From Entomortierella parvispora (lineage: Eukaryota > Mortierellomycota > Mortierellomycetes > Mortierellales > Mortierellaceae), in NCBI GenBank assembly GCA_963573315.1, contig OY752143.1:992001-1056000 (forward strand): a stretch of DNA of 64,000 nt, written 5' to 3'. Below, piece by piece: positions 29,680 through 42,100 of this stretch; the first letter of the stretch is position 1; the number at the start of each line of letters is the position of its first letter. Below the pieces are notes generated by a model that worked only from the letters and a program-made list of their open reading frames with translations, did not search any database and had not been told where the DNA came from. Both the position numbers and the translations under genes were made by a program.

Positions 29680-32600
29680 CTATGTGGGATCGAAACCCTT
29701 CTTGGCATTTGTTGCCGTGATTTCAGCCCCTTGGTAAATATCTCTTTTGTCTTTGCTGCGATGGATTCTTCTTTTCTTTAACAAGTTTCCAGTAGTCTCG
29801 AACGCATTGTTTTTCGATGAAGTTTTCTTCAGGTTCCCATGTGTAATCTCTTCTGAGTAGCCTACCCATTTTGCTTTGTATTCCCACTCCCCCCCTCGGG
29901 AAGGATGTGGTCGGTGGTCAAGAATGTATTCGATTTCAAAAATTGGCAGAGTCGCCAGATCTTCTAATACCAGTTTGAGCTGAGAAGGAGCATAGTTGCG
30001 GCTAAGAAGTTCGCCAGTACCATCACGAAGTTCGTATGAACCACCGGATGTGCGGCGCACTACAGTGTATGGCCCTTCGTAGCGAGGCGTAAGCTTGTTG
30101 CCGAGAATTGGATCAAGCGTCATTACTTTGGCGCCGTCTGGGAAATCATTCTGCAAGACGGTCGCATTGAATCTCGCAATCATTCTCCTTTGTGTCTCTT
30201 GTGATTTTTTGTCAATGGCAGGGAACACAACTTCTGTCATATATTGGAGTCTTTCGCAGAGGTCTGCGTGAGTCATAGTAGTTTTTGTAGATTTGGAGTA
30301 ATTTTGGAAGCCGTTGGCCTTCCGAGCAAAGAAGAGAGAAAACGGGGATGAATTATGGAGGGCGACGATCCTTGAGTTCATTGCAAGCTGTGCCATAGGG
30401 ACATGAAGGTCCCAGGAGTCTTGTTTTTGTTGATGCTCCTTTTTGATGATGTCGACTGCAATTTTGACGTGTCGTTCTGCGACGCCATTACCTCGAGGGT
30501 GGTATGGTGTAAGAAGCCTGTGATCGACACCGAACTGAGTAGTCATTGTGTGCATAAGTTTGTTCACAAATTCTCTGCCGTTGTCGGATTGTAAAACGCG
30601 AGGAAAACCAATAGTACAGAATATGTCAAAGAGGGCGCGTGCCACTGTATTGGCCTGTTTGTCAGGTATGGCCTTGAGAAATACGAAGCGGGTGCAAACA
30701 TCCACTAGGATGAGGAGGAAGACATTGCCTGTTGTAGATAACGGGAATGGTCCAGCCAAGTCCATTGCCATATGATCTCCAGGCAAGTTTGCGTGGATAG
30801 CTTTCAGTGGATGGTAGCCCTTGAGACTAATGTTGTATTTTTGGCAATCCGGGCATTTCTTAACCCAAGCTAGGCAGTCATCCGTGAGACGGGGCCATGT
30901 GCATTGCTCAGCATGGATGGAGCGTACCATCGCATTTGCTCCTAGATGTCCTAGAGCATGAGTCTTGTGGAGGATTTCGTCCTTTATTTTGTTTTCGTGT
31001 ACCGTGCGCATTATGGTGTCACTGTTTTGCATGATGTGCATGTAGGCATTGACAATATACGCTTGGTTGGAATCGTAGCGCGTTTGCATTGATGCTGGGA
31101 ATAGTCTGGACAAGTGGTCAGGTAGGATATTCATGACTCCAGGTCGATATTCTACGGCGAAGTCGTAGCTCAAAATAGTCTCATGCCATCCTGTAAGCAT
31201 GGAATTCAGATCCTTTTGGGTATGAATGTATATAAGAGCGCGGTGGTCAGTATAGAGTGTAAAATGTCTGCCCCACAAGTAATAATGAAACTTTGTAAGT
31301 GCGAAAACGATACCCAGTAATTCTTTTTGGGTTGCTGAGTAGCGACGTTCTCGGTCCTGTAGTGATCGTGCCATGAACGATATATACCTGTTCTGCCATT
31401 TCTTCTTGGATTCGTTATATACTCGTTGGTATAGCACCGCTGCGACGCCCACGTTGGATGCATCAGTGGCAACGTAGAACATCAGTGAAAAATCCGGGAA
31501 GTGCAGGATGGGAGCCATGCTCAGTAATTTTTTAAAAGCATTGAAGGCGTCCAGTTCATCCTGATTGAGCTTGAAAGGTTTTGTCTCGTGCCTTAATTTG
31601 TCTAATGGTGCCGCTAGTGTACTGAACAGCGGAATAAACTCCCGGAAGAAATTGAAGGTGCCCATGTATGATTGTACTTGAGTGCCCGTCGTTGGGGGTA
31701 CCCATTGCTCGATATTGGCAAGCTTGGTGGGGTCGACACGCTTACCAGCTAAGTCCACCACGAAGCCCAAGAGGACAATTTGTGTGGCATAGAAATGCGA
31801 CTTATCCGGGTTGATAATTAGGTTAGCTTTTGTAAGCCGCTCAATTACGCATTTGACATGTTCTGCATGCTCCTCTCTGGTCTTAGAGAAAATGACGATG
31901 TCGTCGATAAAAACCAACACGAAAGGCAAGTCGCCCAGGATGCGCGTCATTCCACGTTGGAAAATACTGGAGAGAGGTTTTAGTCCGAACGGGGCTCGCC
32001 GGAACATATACTGAATTCCACGGTGCATAAAGGCCGTCAGTGGTTGGTGGCCTGCTTCAATAGGTAGGCGATGATAAGCTTGCGTAAGATCAATTGTGGA
32101 ATATATTGCATGCCCTCCAATTTGTTGCAGGATATCCAATATCAATGGTACAGGGTGATTGTCATCCTTGAGTAGCTTGTTCAAGGGTCGTGGATCGAGA
32201 CAGACTCGCCATTTCGTTTTATTGCCTAGTAGGTCTTTCTTGGCCGCCAGAGTCAACGTATTGTTGTGGCGATTATTGGCCGGCGCATGTGTGATGACTC
32301 CATCCTTAAGCCATTTGTCAACTTGCTCATCGAAGATATGTTGCTGCTGTTCGGCGAATTTTCTTGGCCGGCGATACACCGTGGTACCTTCTGGAACGTC
32401 TAGGAAGACATGCATTTCAGGTAGTGTGCAGTGGCTATCCAGAGGAATTTGGGCATTGCCGTGTAACGCTCCCTCAATTTCGTTCATAAATTGTGCCTTA
32501 CACTTTTTGAATTTGTCCGTAAGTTCTTCAGCTGGAGTTTCTAGAGGTAGCGTCGATGGCTTCTCGTCCGGTATCGGAGGTGGGAGGGTATGTGCGTGTG

Positions 32601-34797
32601 CACGACCATCTGCTATGCCTCCAATGGTGAACCCGAGTTTGTTGAATAAATCCATTCCGATGACGAAAGGATACTGCAAGTCAAAGACTTCGAATGAAGT
32701 GAGCAAGAAGTGTTCGTTACACTCTATCTCTATCTGTTCCGTTGTTCCTGTACGGGCCACATGCATTTCCTTGTGTCCTAGGAATATATTTCCGTGTGCT
32801 TTGTTCACATTTAGTTTGAGGTTGTCTACGATTGATTTGTCAATGAAGGACTTGGTAGCTCCTGAGTCAAGTAGAGCTTCAAACTGATACCCTTCGAAGT
32901 AGATAGGTACTATTAATCTGGAGTCAGCATCCTTTTCATCTACGAGTTCGTTGTACACGATTGTTTCATGAGTACTCAATTGTTCTTCGTTTATTGTCAT
33001 ACTGCCTTGTAACTCTGTACTTCCCCTGCCTGCGTGCCCCAATATGGAATCAGTCAGATGAATTAACTTGATGAAATTTTCTTCCAGTATCGGTGGTACG
33101 TCCTTAGCCTGAGGTGAGTTAAGGGCAGAAGTTAGCATGTTGAAGTGAAGATCTTGGTAAGGCTTCCATGCTTTTCCGCGAAGTATATGAAGAGGGTTCT
33201 TACGATAGTTACGGTCTCGTGAGTTATTATTATCCTGGTCTTCTCGACGGTTACGAGAATCAGATTGGTAGGGTTCATAGCGACCTGATCCTCGGGCAGA
33301 ATACCCTGGGTTCTTGTGGTCGGCTCTGTCCCGGTTGTCATTATAATTGTTTGAGCGACCTCTGCTCCGTTCTTCGTTCATACGTGTGCGGCACTTGTCC
33401 ATTGAGTGACCAGGTTTACGGCAGTATTCGCATTCAAAGTGGTTTTTTGTGGTATGGTTACCGTTCTTCTTGCAGGTGTCACAGTACAATCCTTTGGTTC
33501 CGGCGGTATCCTTGACAGCCTTTTGATCATTGATGGGCACCAAAGGGGCGCGGAAGTCATCGCGTGCATTGCTGGGCCCTGTGAGTTTACTCAAGGCGGC
33601 GCAGAAATCGCTGATAGTAAGAGGACTGTCCGGCAGCTGCACCAAGTGGCGGTTAGCCATCTGGAACCGGGAATTAACAGTGTCCATCTCCTGGGATGAA
33701 ATGCCTTGACGCAGTAGGGTGAGGATGAGGTCGTTGTCATCTTGAATGCGGTACACTCTGGTAGCGCGCGCGATACGGTGGGCGTAGTGACGGTACGGTT
33801 CCCCTTGATGGCGGCCAAAGTTGGTCAGGTTAGACAAGGCTGCCTCTCGCTCTTCAGTGGTTAAGCAAGTTTCGAAGAATGTTCTTTCCAGGTAATCGAT
33901 GGTGATCACCTCTTGATTGTCTGCAAAGATGGCCTTGAGTTTGTCGTGAAAATGTTGGCTCAGAACAAGATAGCACAGGTACCTGTCACCATGAGATCGG
34001 AGGTAGGTTTCTCCAAGGTATGGCACCACTTCTCGTTCGAAGTGAGCCCACCAGTCATAAGCGGATTTAGTATCAGCTTCTCCAAATCGCTTCCATTGAG
34101 GCAGTGGCTTGACTGGAAATCCTGCTTCAGAGCGCATTGGTCCTTGCGGTGTCGAGGAAGCAGCGTTGCTGTCTTGAGCCGGTGCCTGCTGACTTGCCCA
34201 CTGTGCGGGAACAGGCTGGCGCATGTCACACAGCATACGATAATTTATCTCCAAGGCGTCGTGCCTTTGCTTAATCATCATAAGTTTCTTCCGGTACTCA
34301 TTCGTCTTCCCTTGATCCAGGTCGAGAGTCGTATTGGTAATTTCATTACGTGCGATGAGGATCGTGTATGACCGCATTTGTTGCTTGGCGGTGGTCATTG
34401 CCAAGTGCATTGTTGCGATCTCATGTTCTAGTTGCTCATCTGAGAATAGCACAAGATCGTCTTCCTGAGGAGGCGTGGTTACGGCGCCTGTGATTGACAT
34501 TGGCATCCCAGGCTGGCGCTTAGGGATTGAAGGCAGCTGTGAAGGCAGTGTTCCTTCAAATGTCGTGACTTCGTCGTCGATATCCATACTCTCAGCTGTT
34601 GCCTCGTTGCAGGGTTCTGTCACGGAAGTGGCGGTGGTAGCGAAGGTAGCATTGGCAGCATCAGTAGCTGAAGTAGCATCACCTGTGTTGGCGATCTGTC
34701 CAAGGTTGGGTGCGGGCTGAGCACTAGTAGCCGACGCCACAGGGATGACTACCGCCGTCAGACGGGCACGGTTGACCTTTGGGGTGTATTTCGTCAT
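29680..34797 (-). CDS. Family D Gag-Pol (1705 aa), D2, frameshifted in the chromodomain
   Basis: Same protein as D1 through about residue 1646. One G is missing near 29848 (GAAGAGATT against GAAGAGGATT in D1), which moves the frame after Tyr-Ser-Glu-Glu and replaces the second half of the chromodomain, including Thr-Trp-Glu-Pro-Glu, by about 60 unrelated residues. One further difference seen: Thr for Ala at about residue 437. Catalytic motifs of protease, RT, RNase H and integrase are intact. Whether such a protein still integrates is open. Confidence 0.93.
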   Translation of the reverse strand: MTKYTPKVNRARLTAVVIPVASATSAQPAPNLGQIANTGDATSATDAANATFATTATSVTEPCNEATAESMDIDDEVTTFEGTLPSQLPSIPKRQPGMPMSITGAVTTPPQEDDLVLFSDEQLEHEIATMHLAMTTAKQQMRSYTILIARNEITNTTLDLDQGKTNEYRKKLMMIKQRHDALEINYRMLCDMRQPVPAQWASQQAPAQDSNAASSTPQGPMRSEAGFPVKPLPQWKRFGEADTKSAYDWWAHFEREVVPYLGETYLRSHGDRYLCYLVLSQHFHDKLKAIFADNQEVITIDYLERTFFETCLTTEEREAALSNLTNFGRHQGEPYRHYAHRIARATRVYRIQDDNDLILTLLRQGISSQEMDTVNSRFQMANRHLVQLPDSPLTISDFCAALSKLTGPSNARDDFRAPLVPINDQKAVKDTAGTKGLYCDTCKKNGNHTTKNHFECEYCRKPGHSMDKCRTRMNEERSRGRSNNYNDNRDRADHKNPGYSARGSGRYEPYQSDSRNRREDQDNNNSRDRNYRKNPLHILRGKAWKPYQDLHFNMLTSALNSPQAKDVPPILEENFIKLIHLTDSILGHAGRGSTELQGSMTINEEQLSTHETIVYNELVDEKDADSRLIVPIYFEGYQFEALLDSGATKSFIDKSIVDNLKLNVNKAHGNIFLGHKEMHVARTGTTEQIEIECNEHFLLTSFEVFDLQYPFVIGMDLFNKLGFTIGGIADGRAHAHTLPPPIPDEKPSTLPLETPAEELTDKFKKCKAQFMNEIEGALHGNAQIPLDSHCTLPEMHVFLDVPEGTTVYRRPRKFAEQQQHIFDEQVDKWLKDGVITHAPANNRHNNTLTLAAKKDLLGNKTKWRVCLDPRPLNKLLKDDNHPVPLILDILQQIGGHAIYSTIDLTQAYHRLPIEAGHQPLTAFMHRGIQYMFRRAPFGLKPLSSIFQRGMTRILGDLPFVLVFIDDIVIFSKTREEHAEHVKCVIERLTKANLIINPDKSHFYATQIVLLGFVVDLAGKRVDPTKLANIEQWVPPTTGTQVQSYMGTFNFFREFIPLFSTLAAPLDKLRHETKPFKLNQDELDAFNAFKKLLSMAPILHFPDFSLMFYVATDASNVGVAAVLYQRVYNESKKKWQNRYISFMARSLQDRERRYSATQKELLGIVFALTKFHYYLWGRHFTLYTDHRALIYIHTQKDLNSMLTGWHETILSYDFAVEYRPGVMNILPDHLSRLFPASMQTRYDSNQAYIVNAYMHIMQNSDTIMRTVHENKIKDEILHKTHALGHLGANAMVRSIHAEQCTWPRLTDDCLAWVKKCPDCQKYNISLKGYHPLKAIHANLPGDHMAMDLAGPFPLSTTGNVFLLILVDVCTRFVFLKAIPDKQANTVARALFDIFCTIGFPRVLQSDNGREFVNKLMHTMTTQFGVDHRLLTPYHPRGNGVAERHVKIAVDIIKKEHQQKQDSWDLHVPMAQLAMNSRIVALHNSSPFSLFFARKANGFQNYSKSTKTTMTHADLCERLQYMTEVVFPAIDKKSQETQRRMIARFNATVLQNDFPDGAKVMTLDPILGNKLTPRYEGPYTVVRRTSGGSYELRDGTGELLSRNYAPSQLKLVLEDLATLPIFEIEYILDHRPHPSRGGEWEYKAKWVGYSEEITHGNLKKTSSKNNAFETTGNLLKKRRIHRSKDKRDIYQGAEITATNAKKGFDPT

Positions 34798-35362
34798 GAG
34801 TGAGAATCCGATCTAGTAGATCCGAATGAATGAATTGCGAATGAGTGAAATGGGAAAAAAAACAACAGTCACAAAGTTGTCACGTGATGATGGGATTCAG
34901 TGCGCTCGGTAGCTACAGCTGAGGGGAATCTAACGAGCTGTTTCGTTTAGATGGATGGATTGGATTGATGGTCGGATGGGTGCTCCGAAGTTGAGTGCAT
35001 GAGTATGCGGAATGGGGGCTAATTCCGGTGAATCGGTGGTGAGATCAAGGTTGATCCAAGTGAATTTCGTTGTTGATCCACGTTAATGGGTTGATCCAAC
35101 TGAATGTCGTCGTTGATCCAAGTGAATGCCGTTGTTGATCCGGGTTAATGGGTTGATCCAACTGAATGTCGTCGTTGATCCAAGTGAATGCCGTTGTTGA
35201 TCCGGGTTAATGGGTTGATCCAACTGAATGTCGTCGTTGATCCAAGTGAATGCCGTTGTTGACAATGGATGTGGATGACAATGGATGTGGATGTGGATGG
35301 ATGTGGATGTGGATGGATGTGGATGTGGATGGATGAGAGATCCTCTTCTTTACCGAAAAAAA
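34798..35362 (-). repeat. D2 leader with three 62-bp repeat units
   Basis: Reverse complement of the D1 leader; three 62-bp units between about 35080 and 35265 and fewer CATCCA repeats (35265-35340). Confidence 0.85.
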
Positions 35363-35525
35363 TAAAAAGTATACGGCACACAGAGTCGGTAAGAATGAGA
35401 GAGGGATCTCTTGATTTATTGTAACGATCAGGTATATGTACCTGATCGGGCCTCTGTGACTGCCTTGCCGCCAGCAGCATTATTTGGTTCCAAAATCTTT
35501 GCCTTTGCCACCAAATTATGCGACA
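35363..35525 (-). repeat. D2 5' LTR
   Basis: 163 bp, reading TAAAAAGTATACGG...TTATGCGACA on the plus strand; ACGGC TSD follows. Confidence 0.93.
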
Positions 35526-36211
35526 ACGGCGACTATACTATACTAATAACAACACAGGGGATGGGATGGGATCTAGTCAGTAAAGCAAGGCAAAGGAGAT
35601 TCTATCTGGGAAAGGGGACAAGGTCGCCTAACTGAGGGTTCAGAGGAGACTCCGAGATATAACGAGGAGGATGGTTGGTCCCCAAGCACCAATGAAGGCC
35701 TCAGGGTGGGTTGCCAAGATCATAACAGGTCCACTCAGAAGAGATATGACATCGTAAGTGTACCTCGCAAATGGCCAATTGATATCGGATAGGCGAGGGT
35801 CCAGGTGATCCTACGGAGCGATCGGAGGGCGGTACAGGACTTGATCAAGGAGGGCTGGCACACGGATGGATATGCTGCTAGAGTGGGCAGGGAGGATCAA
35901 GGGAACACAAAAGGTCTGGGGGATATCCAGGGAACAGTCAAGGCCCAGGGATTCGTATATTGCAACGGCGTCCAAAGGCTGATGGGGTTGAATATTGCAG
36001 CAACGCCAAGGGTAACTGCGAGACAGATACGAGCAGAAGGGAGGTGTTCTGGTGATCAACAAGGTACAGGAGGGAATCGTAAGGGGAAAAGGCAACCAGG
36101 AGCAAAGTGGACTTTGCTCCCTTTTTTATAGAAAACAGAAAACAGAAATACTAAAAATAACTCTCTCTATCTCGCTCGCGTGGATCTGGGACCTGGATCC
36201 ACTACACCACA

Positions 36212-38407
36212 ACGCGCGCGCTTCTTAGAACAGATTCATTCGCTTCTTGATGAGAACGCGGCGATCGACCCTGCAAGCCATTGTCCTCATCCACTCATGG
36301 AGGTAGATCTGACGATTCCAGAGAATGTGACAATCTACCAAAAGCCGCACAAACCATTCCCTCAAGCTGAACGCGCCAACGTTCTGAAACAGCTTGAGAC
36401 TTGGTTGGCCGACGGTGTTATTGTTCGCACTACGCGTCCCATTCCCCATATGAATCAATTGACTCTCGCTGCTAGGCGAGACTTAGAGGGGGTGATCCTG
36501 AAAACCCGTCTCTGCCTAGACCCACGAAACCTGAATACACACTTGCTTAATTGTGACAAATTTCCGTTGCCACTAATAGCAAGCATCCTTCAACAATTGA
36601 TTTGCGCCAGGCATATCACAGACTCCCACTGACGGCACGAAGCCAACCTCTGACTGCCTTCACTTATGAAGGAAAGCAATACATGTTTCGCAGAGCTCCT
36701 TTCGGGCTCAAACCCATGACCAGCATCTTTCAACGAGGAATGATGGAGATCCTTGGTGATCTCGACTGGGTTGCAATCTATGTCGATGACATTGTGACAT
36801 GTCCAGGAAGTTATGAGAAGGCTGACTGAAAACAAACTGATTGTCAACGCTGACAAATGTCACTTCCTCTGCACAGAGATTGTTCTGCTGGGATTTATCA
36901 TCAACAAGGATGGACGCAGAATCAACCCTGAGAAGGTCGCCAATGTCCACTCGTGGACGGAACCGACCATAGGCAAAATGGTGCAGCGGTATTTAGGAAT
37001 GTTTAACTACTTCCGCGAGTACATGCCGTTACACAGCACTCTGACTGCACCGCTGGATAAATTGAGGCACCAGAAAGGAACATTCATCTTGGCCTCACTG
37101 CAACGACAATGCTTTGAAGGCTTGAAGTACCTTGTCCAACGAGCTCCTCTGTTGAGATTTGCTGACTTCAGCAAGCCTTTCTATGTAGCTACTGATGCTT
37201 CCAATGTCGGTCGGCGCTGTCCTCTATCAATTGCCCTTAGGACCAGGGAATGAGACAAAAGTCTACTACATCTCATTCATGGCCAGATCCTTGAAAAAGC
37301 ATGAACTGAATTACCCTGCCTATAAAAAGGAACTGTTGGCTATTGTCTATGCTCTCAACCAGTTCCAGGGCTATCTGATTGGCCGGTCTTTCACGTTATT
37401 CACTGACCACAAGCCACTGACTTACATGCATACCCAAGCTGACTTGCCTACGACGATCACATTATGGAGAGAAACAATCCTGCGATTCGACCTTCAGTGT
37501 GTATATCGCCCTGGCATCTTGAACATCATTCCTGACGCTCTTTCTCGTGCTTTCCCGCCTGCTCTTTGGGAAGATGCCAAAGAAGAGACTGCAACCTTTG
37601 ATCGATCCATAGCGAAGCGCATCAAATTGCACAATGCCGCTGTCTCAACTCGATCCTCCAAGAACAAAGATACAGCCACTGAAAATGATCGTCCTTTTGT
37701 AACCTCAAAGCAATTGGCGAAACACTTGGAAGGAGAGACTATTGATGCCGATGCGCCATATCGACATGTCATTCCTGACCGCTGACCTGCCTCTCAAAGT
37801 CCCTTCTGAGGATGACAGAGAGAATATCCTGGAAGAAATTCACTCATTTGGGCATCTTGGAGCTAATGCCATGGTCGAGGCAATCCACAGACGTGGATAC
37901 ACCTGGCCAAAGCTCAATGAAATATGTCTTGCTTGGATTTCTAAATGTCCTCAATGCCAACATTTCAACATTGCAAAAAGAGGATATCATCCTTTGAGTG
38001 CTATCCACGCCACTCTGCCAGGAGATCATATGTCTATAGACCTTGCAACAATGCCTATGAGCGAACGCGGCAATTCGATCACTCTCGTGCTTGTTGATGT
38101 ATGTTCTCGCTTTATTTTTCTTCGAGCGCTGCCCGACAAATCAGCCGCAACTGTCGCCGGACACCTGTTTGAACTATTCTGCTTGATTGGTTTTCCAAAG
38201 GTACTTCAAAGTGACAATGGCTCTGAGTTTGACAACTTTATCATCCACCACATGGCGGACACCCTGAAGATCGACCACCGTTTGACAACACTATCACCCT
38301 CGTTCTAACGGCCTGGCTGAACGATGTGTTCGTTCAGTTAAGGAGGTTTTACAGAAAATGATCCACAGTGCTAAACAGAACTGGGATGAGAAATTGCCCA
38401 TGGTTCA
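36212..38407 (+). pseudogene. B pol remains, RT to integrase (copy 2)
   Basis: Duplicate of 7035-9230 with the same frame breaks; cut by D3 at the duplicated GTTCA (38403-38407 and 44622-44626). Empty site in copy 1: 9226-9230. Confidence 0.85.
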
Positions 38408-38570
38408 TGTCGCATAATTTGGTGGCAAAGGCAAAGATTTTGGAACCAAATAATGCTGCTGGCGGCAAGGCAGTCACAGAGGCCCGATCAGGTACATATA
38501 CCTGATCGTTACAATAAATCAAGAGATCCCTCTCTCATTCTTACCGACTCTGTGTGCCGTATACTTTTTA

Positions 38571-39198
38571 TTTTTTTCGGTAAAGAAGAGGATCTCTCAT
38601 CCATCCACATCCACATCCATCCACATCCACATCCATCCACATCCACATCCATTGTCATCCACATCCATTGTCAACAACGGCATTCACTTGGATCAACGAC
38701 GACATTCAGTTGGATCAACCCATTAACCCGGATCAACAACGGCATTCACTTGGATCAACGACGACATTCAGTTGGATCAACCCATTAACCCGGATCAACA
38801 ACGGCATTCACTTGGATCAACGACGACATTCAGTTGGATCAACCCATTAACCCGGATCAACAACGGCATTCACTTGGATCAACGACGACATTCAGTTGGA
38901 TCAACCCATTAACGTGGATCAACAACGAAATTCACTTGGATCAACCTTGATCTCACCACCGATTCACCGGAATTAGCCCCCATTCCGCATACTCATGCAC
39001 TCAACTTCGGAGCACCCATCCGACCATCAATCCAATCCATCCATCTAAACGAAACAGCTCGTTAGATTCCCCTCAGCTGTAGCTACCGAGCGCACTGAAC
39101 CCCATCATCACGTGACAACTTTGTGACTGTTTTTTTTTTTTCCCATTTCACTCATTCGCAATTCATTCATTCGGATCTACTAGATCGGATTCTCACTC
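38571..39198 (+). repeat. D3 leader with CATCCA repeats and four 62-bp units
   Basis: As in D1 but with one more 62-bp unit, fewer CATCCA repeats, and a T-run near 39130 longer than in D1 and not broken by G. Confidence 0.85.
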
Positions 39199-42100
39199 AT
39201 GACGAAATACACCCCAAAGGTCAACCGTACCCGTCTGACGGCGGTAGTCATCCCTGTGGCGTCGGCTACTAGTGCTCAGCCCGCACCCAACCTTGGACAG
39301 ATCGCCAACACAGGTGATGCTACTTCAGCTACTGATGCTGCCAATGCTACCTTCGCTACCACCGCCACTTCCGTGACAGAACCCTGCAACGAGGCAACAG
39401 CTGAGAGTATGGATATCGACGACGAAGTCACGACATTTGAAGGAACACTGCCTTCACAGCTGCCTTCAATCCCTAAGCGCCAGCCTGGGATGCCAATGTC
39501 AATCACAGGCGCCGTAACCACGCCTCCTCAGGAAGACGATCTTGTGCTATTCTCAGATGAGCAACTAGAACATGAGATCGCAACAATGCACTTGGCAATG
39601 ACCACCGCCAAGCAACAAATGCGGTCATACACGATCCTCATCGCACGTAATGAAATTACCAATACGACTCTCGACCTGGATCAAGGGAAGACGAATGAGT
39701 ACAGGAAGAAACTTATGATGATTAAGCAAAGGCACGACGCCTTGGAGATAAATTATCGTATGCTGTGTGACATGCGCCAGCCTGTTCCCGCACAGTGGGC
39801 AAGTCAGCAGGCACCGGCTCAAGACAGCAACGCTGCTTCCTCGACACCGCAAGGACCAATGCGCTCTGAAGCAGGATTTCCAGTCAAGCCACTGCCTCAA
39901 TGGAAGCGATTTGGAGAAGCTGATACTAAATCCGCTTATGACTGGTGGGCTCACTTCGAACGAGAAGTGGTGCCATACCTTGGAGAAACCTACCTCCGAT
40001 CTCATGGTGACAGGTACCTGTGCTATCTTGTTCTGAGCCAACATTTTCACGACAAACTCAAGGCCATCTTTGCAGACAATCAAGAGGTGATCACCATCGA
40101 TTACCTGGAAAGAACATTCTTCGAAACTTGCTTAACCACTGAAGAGCGAGAGGCAGCCTTGTCTAACCTGACCAACTTTGGCCGCCATCAAGGGGAACCG
40201 TACCGTCACTACGCCCACCGTATCGCGCGCGCTACCAGAGTGTACCGCATTCAAGATGACAACGACCTCATCCTCACCCTACTGCGTCAAGGCATTTCAT
40301 CCCAGGAGATGGACACTGTTAATTCCCGGTTCCAGATGGCTAACCGCCACTTGGTGCAGCTGCCGGACAGTCCTCTTACTATCAGCGATTTCTGCGCCGC
40401 CTTGAGTAAACTCACAGGGCCCAGCAATGCACGCGATGACTTCCGCGCCCCTTTGGTGCCCATCAATGATCAAAAGGCTGTCAAGGATACCGCCGGAGCC
40501 AAAGGATTGTACTGTGACACCTGCAAGAAGAACGGTAACCATACCACAAAAAACCACTTTGAATGCGAATACTGCCGTAAACCTGGTCACTCAATGGACA
40601 AGTGCCGCACACGTATGAACGAAGAACGGAGCAGAGGTCGCTCAAACAATTATAATGACAACCGGGACAGAGCCGACCACAAGAACCCAGGGTATTCTGC
40701 CCGAGGATCAGGTCGCTATGAACCCTACCAATCTGATTCTCGTAACCGTCGAGAAGACCAGGATAATAATAACTCACGAGACCGTAACTATCGTAAGAAC
40801 CCTCTTCATATACTTCGCGGAAAAGCATGGAAGCCTTACCAAGATCTTCACTTCAACATGCTAACTTCTGCCCTTAACTCACCTCAGGCTAAGGACGTAC
40901 CACCGATACTGGAAGAAAATTTCATCAAGTTAATTCATCTGACTGATTCCATATTGGGGCACGCAGGCAGGGGAAGTACAGAGTTACAAGGCAGTATGAC
41001 AATAAACGAAGAACAATTGAGTACTCATGAAACAATCGTGTACAACGAACTCGTAGATGAAAAGGATGCTGACTCCAGATTAATAGTACCTATCTACTTC
41101 GAAGGGTATCAGTTTGAAGCTCTACTTGACTCAGGAGCTACCAAGTCCTTCATTGACAAATCAATCGTAGACAACCTCAAACTAAATGTGAACAAAGCAC
41201 ACGGAAATATATTCCTAGGACACAAGGAAATGCATGTGGCCCGTACAGGAACAACGGAACAGATAGAGATAGAGTGTAACGAACACTTCTTGCTCACTTC
41301 ATTCGAAGTCTTTGACTTGCAGTATCCTTTCGTCATCGGAATGGATTTATTCAACAAACTCGGGTTCACCATTGGAGGCATAGCAGATGGTCGTGCACAC
41401 GCACATACCCTCCCACCTCCGATACCGGACGAGAAGCCATCGACGCTACCTCTAGAAACTCCAGCTGAAGAACTTACGGACAAATTCAAAAAGTGTAAGG
41501 CACAATTTATGAACGAAATTGAGGGAGCGTTACACGGCAATGCCCAAATTCCTCTGGATAGCCACTGCACACTACCTGAAATGCATGTCTTCCTAGACGT
41601 TCCAGAAGGTACCACGGTGTATCGCCGGCCAAGAAAATTCGCCGAACAGCAGCAACATATCTTCGATGAGCAAGTTGACAAATGGCTTAAGGATGGAGTC
41701 ATCACACATGCGCCGGCCAATAATCGCCACAACAATACGTTGACTCTGGCGGCCAAGAAAGACCTACTAGGCAATAAAACGAAATGGCGAGTCTGTCTCG
41801 ATCCACGACCCTTGAACAAGCTACTCAAGGATGACAATCACCCTGTACCATTGATATTGGATATCCTGCAACAAATTGGAGGGCATGCAATATATTCCAC
41901 AATTGATCTTACGCAAGCTTATCATCGCCTACCTATTGAAGCAGGCCACCAACCACTGACGGCCTTTATGCACCGTGGAATTCAGTATATGTTCCGGCGA
42001 GCCCCGTTCGGACTAAAACCTCTCTCCAGTATTTTCCAACGTGGAATGACGCGCATCCTGGGCGACTTGCCTTTCGTGTTGGTTTTTATCGACGACATCG

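Larger units (their letters stand above)
23198..35525 (-). mobile_element. D2: Ty3/gypsy chromovirus, minus strand, carrying D1 in its 3' LTR
   Basis: 5' LTR at 35363-35525, internal region 29539-35362, 3' LTR in two parts (23198-23260 and 29439-29538, 63 + 100 = 163 bp). TSD ACGGC. The LTR halves look identical to the 5' LTR. D2 has a one-base deletion near the end of its ORF. Confidence 0.93.
22859..36211 (-). repeat. C solo LTR (copy 2), split by D2 and D1
   Basis: The LTR parts are 22859-23197 and 35526-36211; together they equal 6015-7034. The split is at the duplicated ACGGC (23193-23197 and 35526-35530), the target of D2. Confidence 0.92.
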
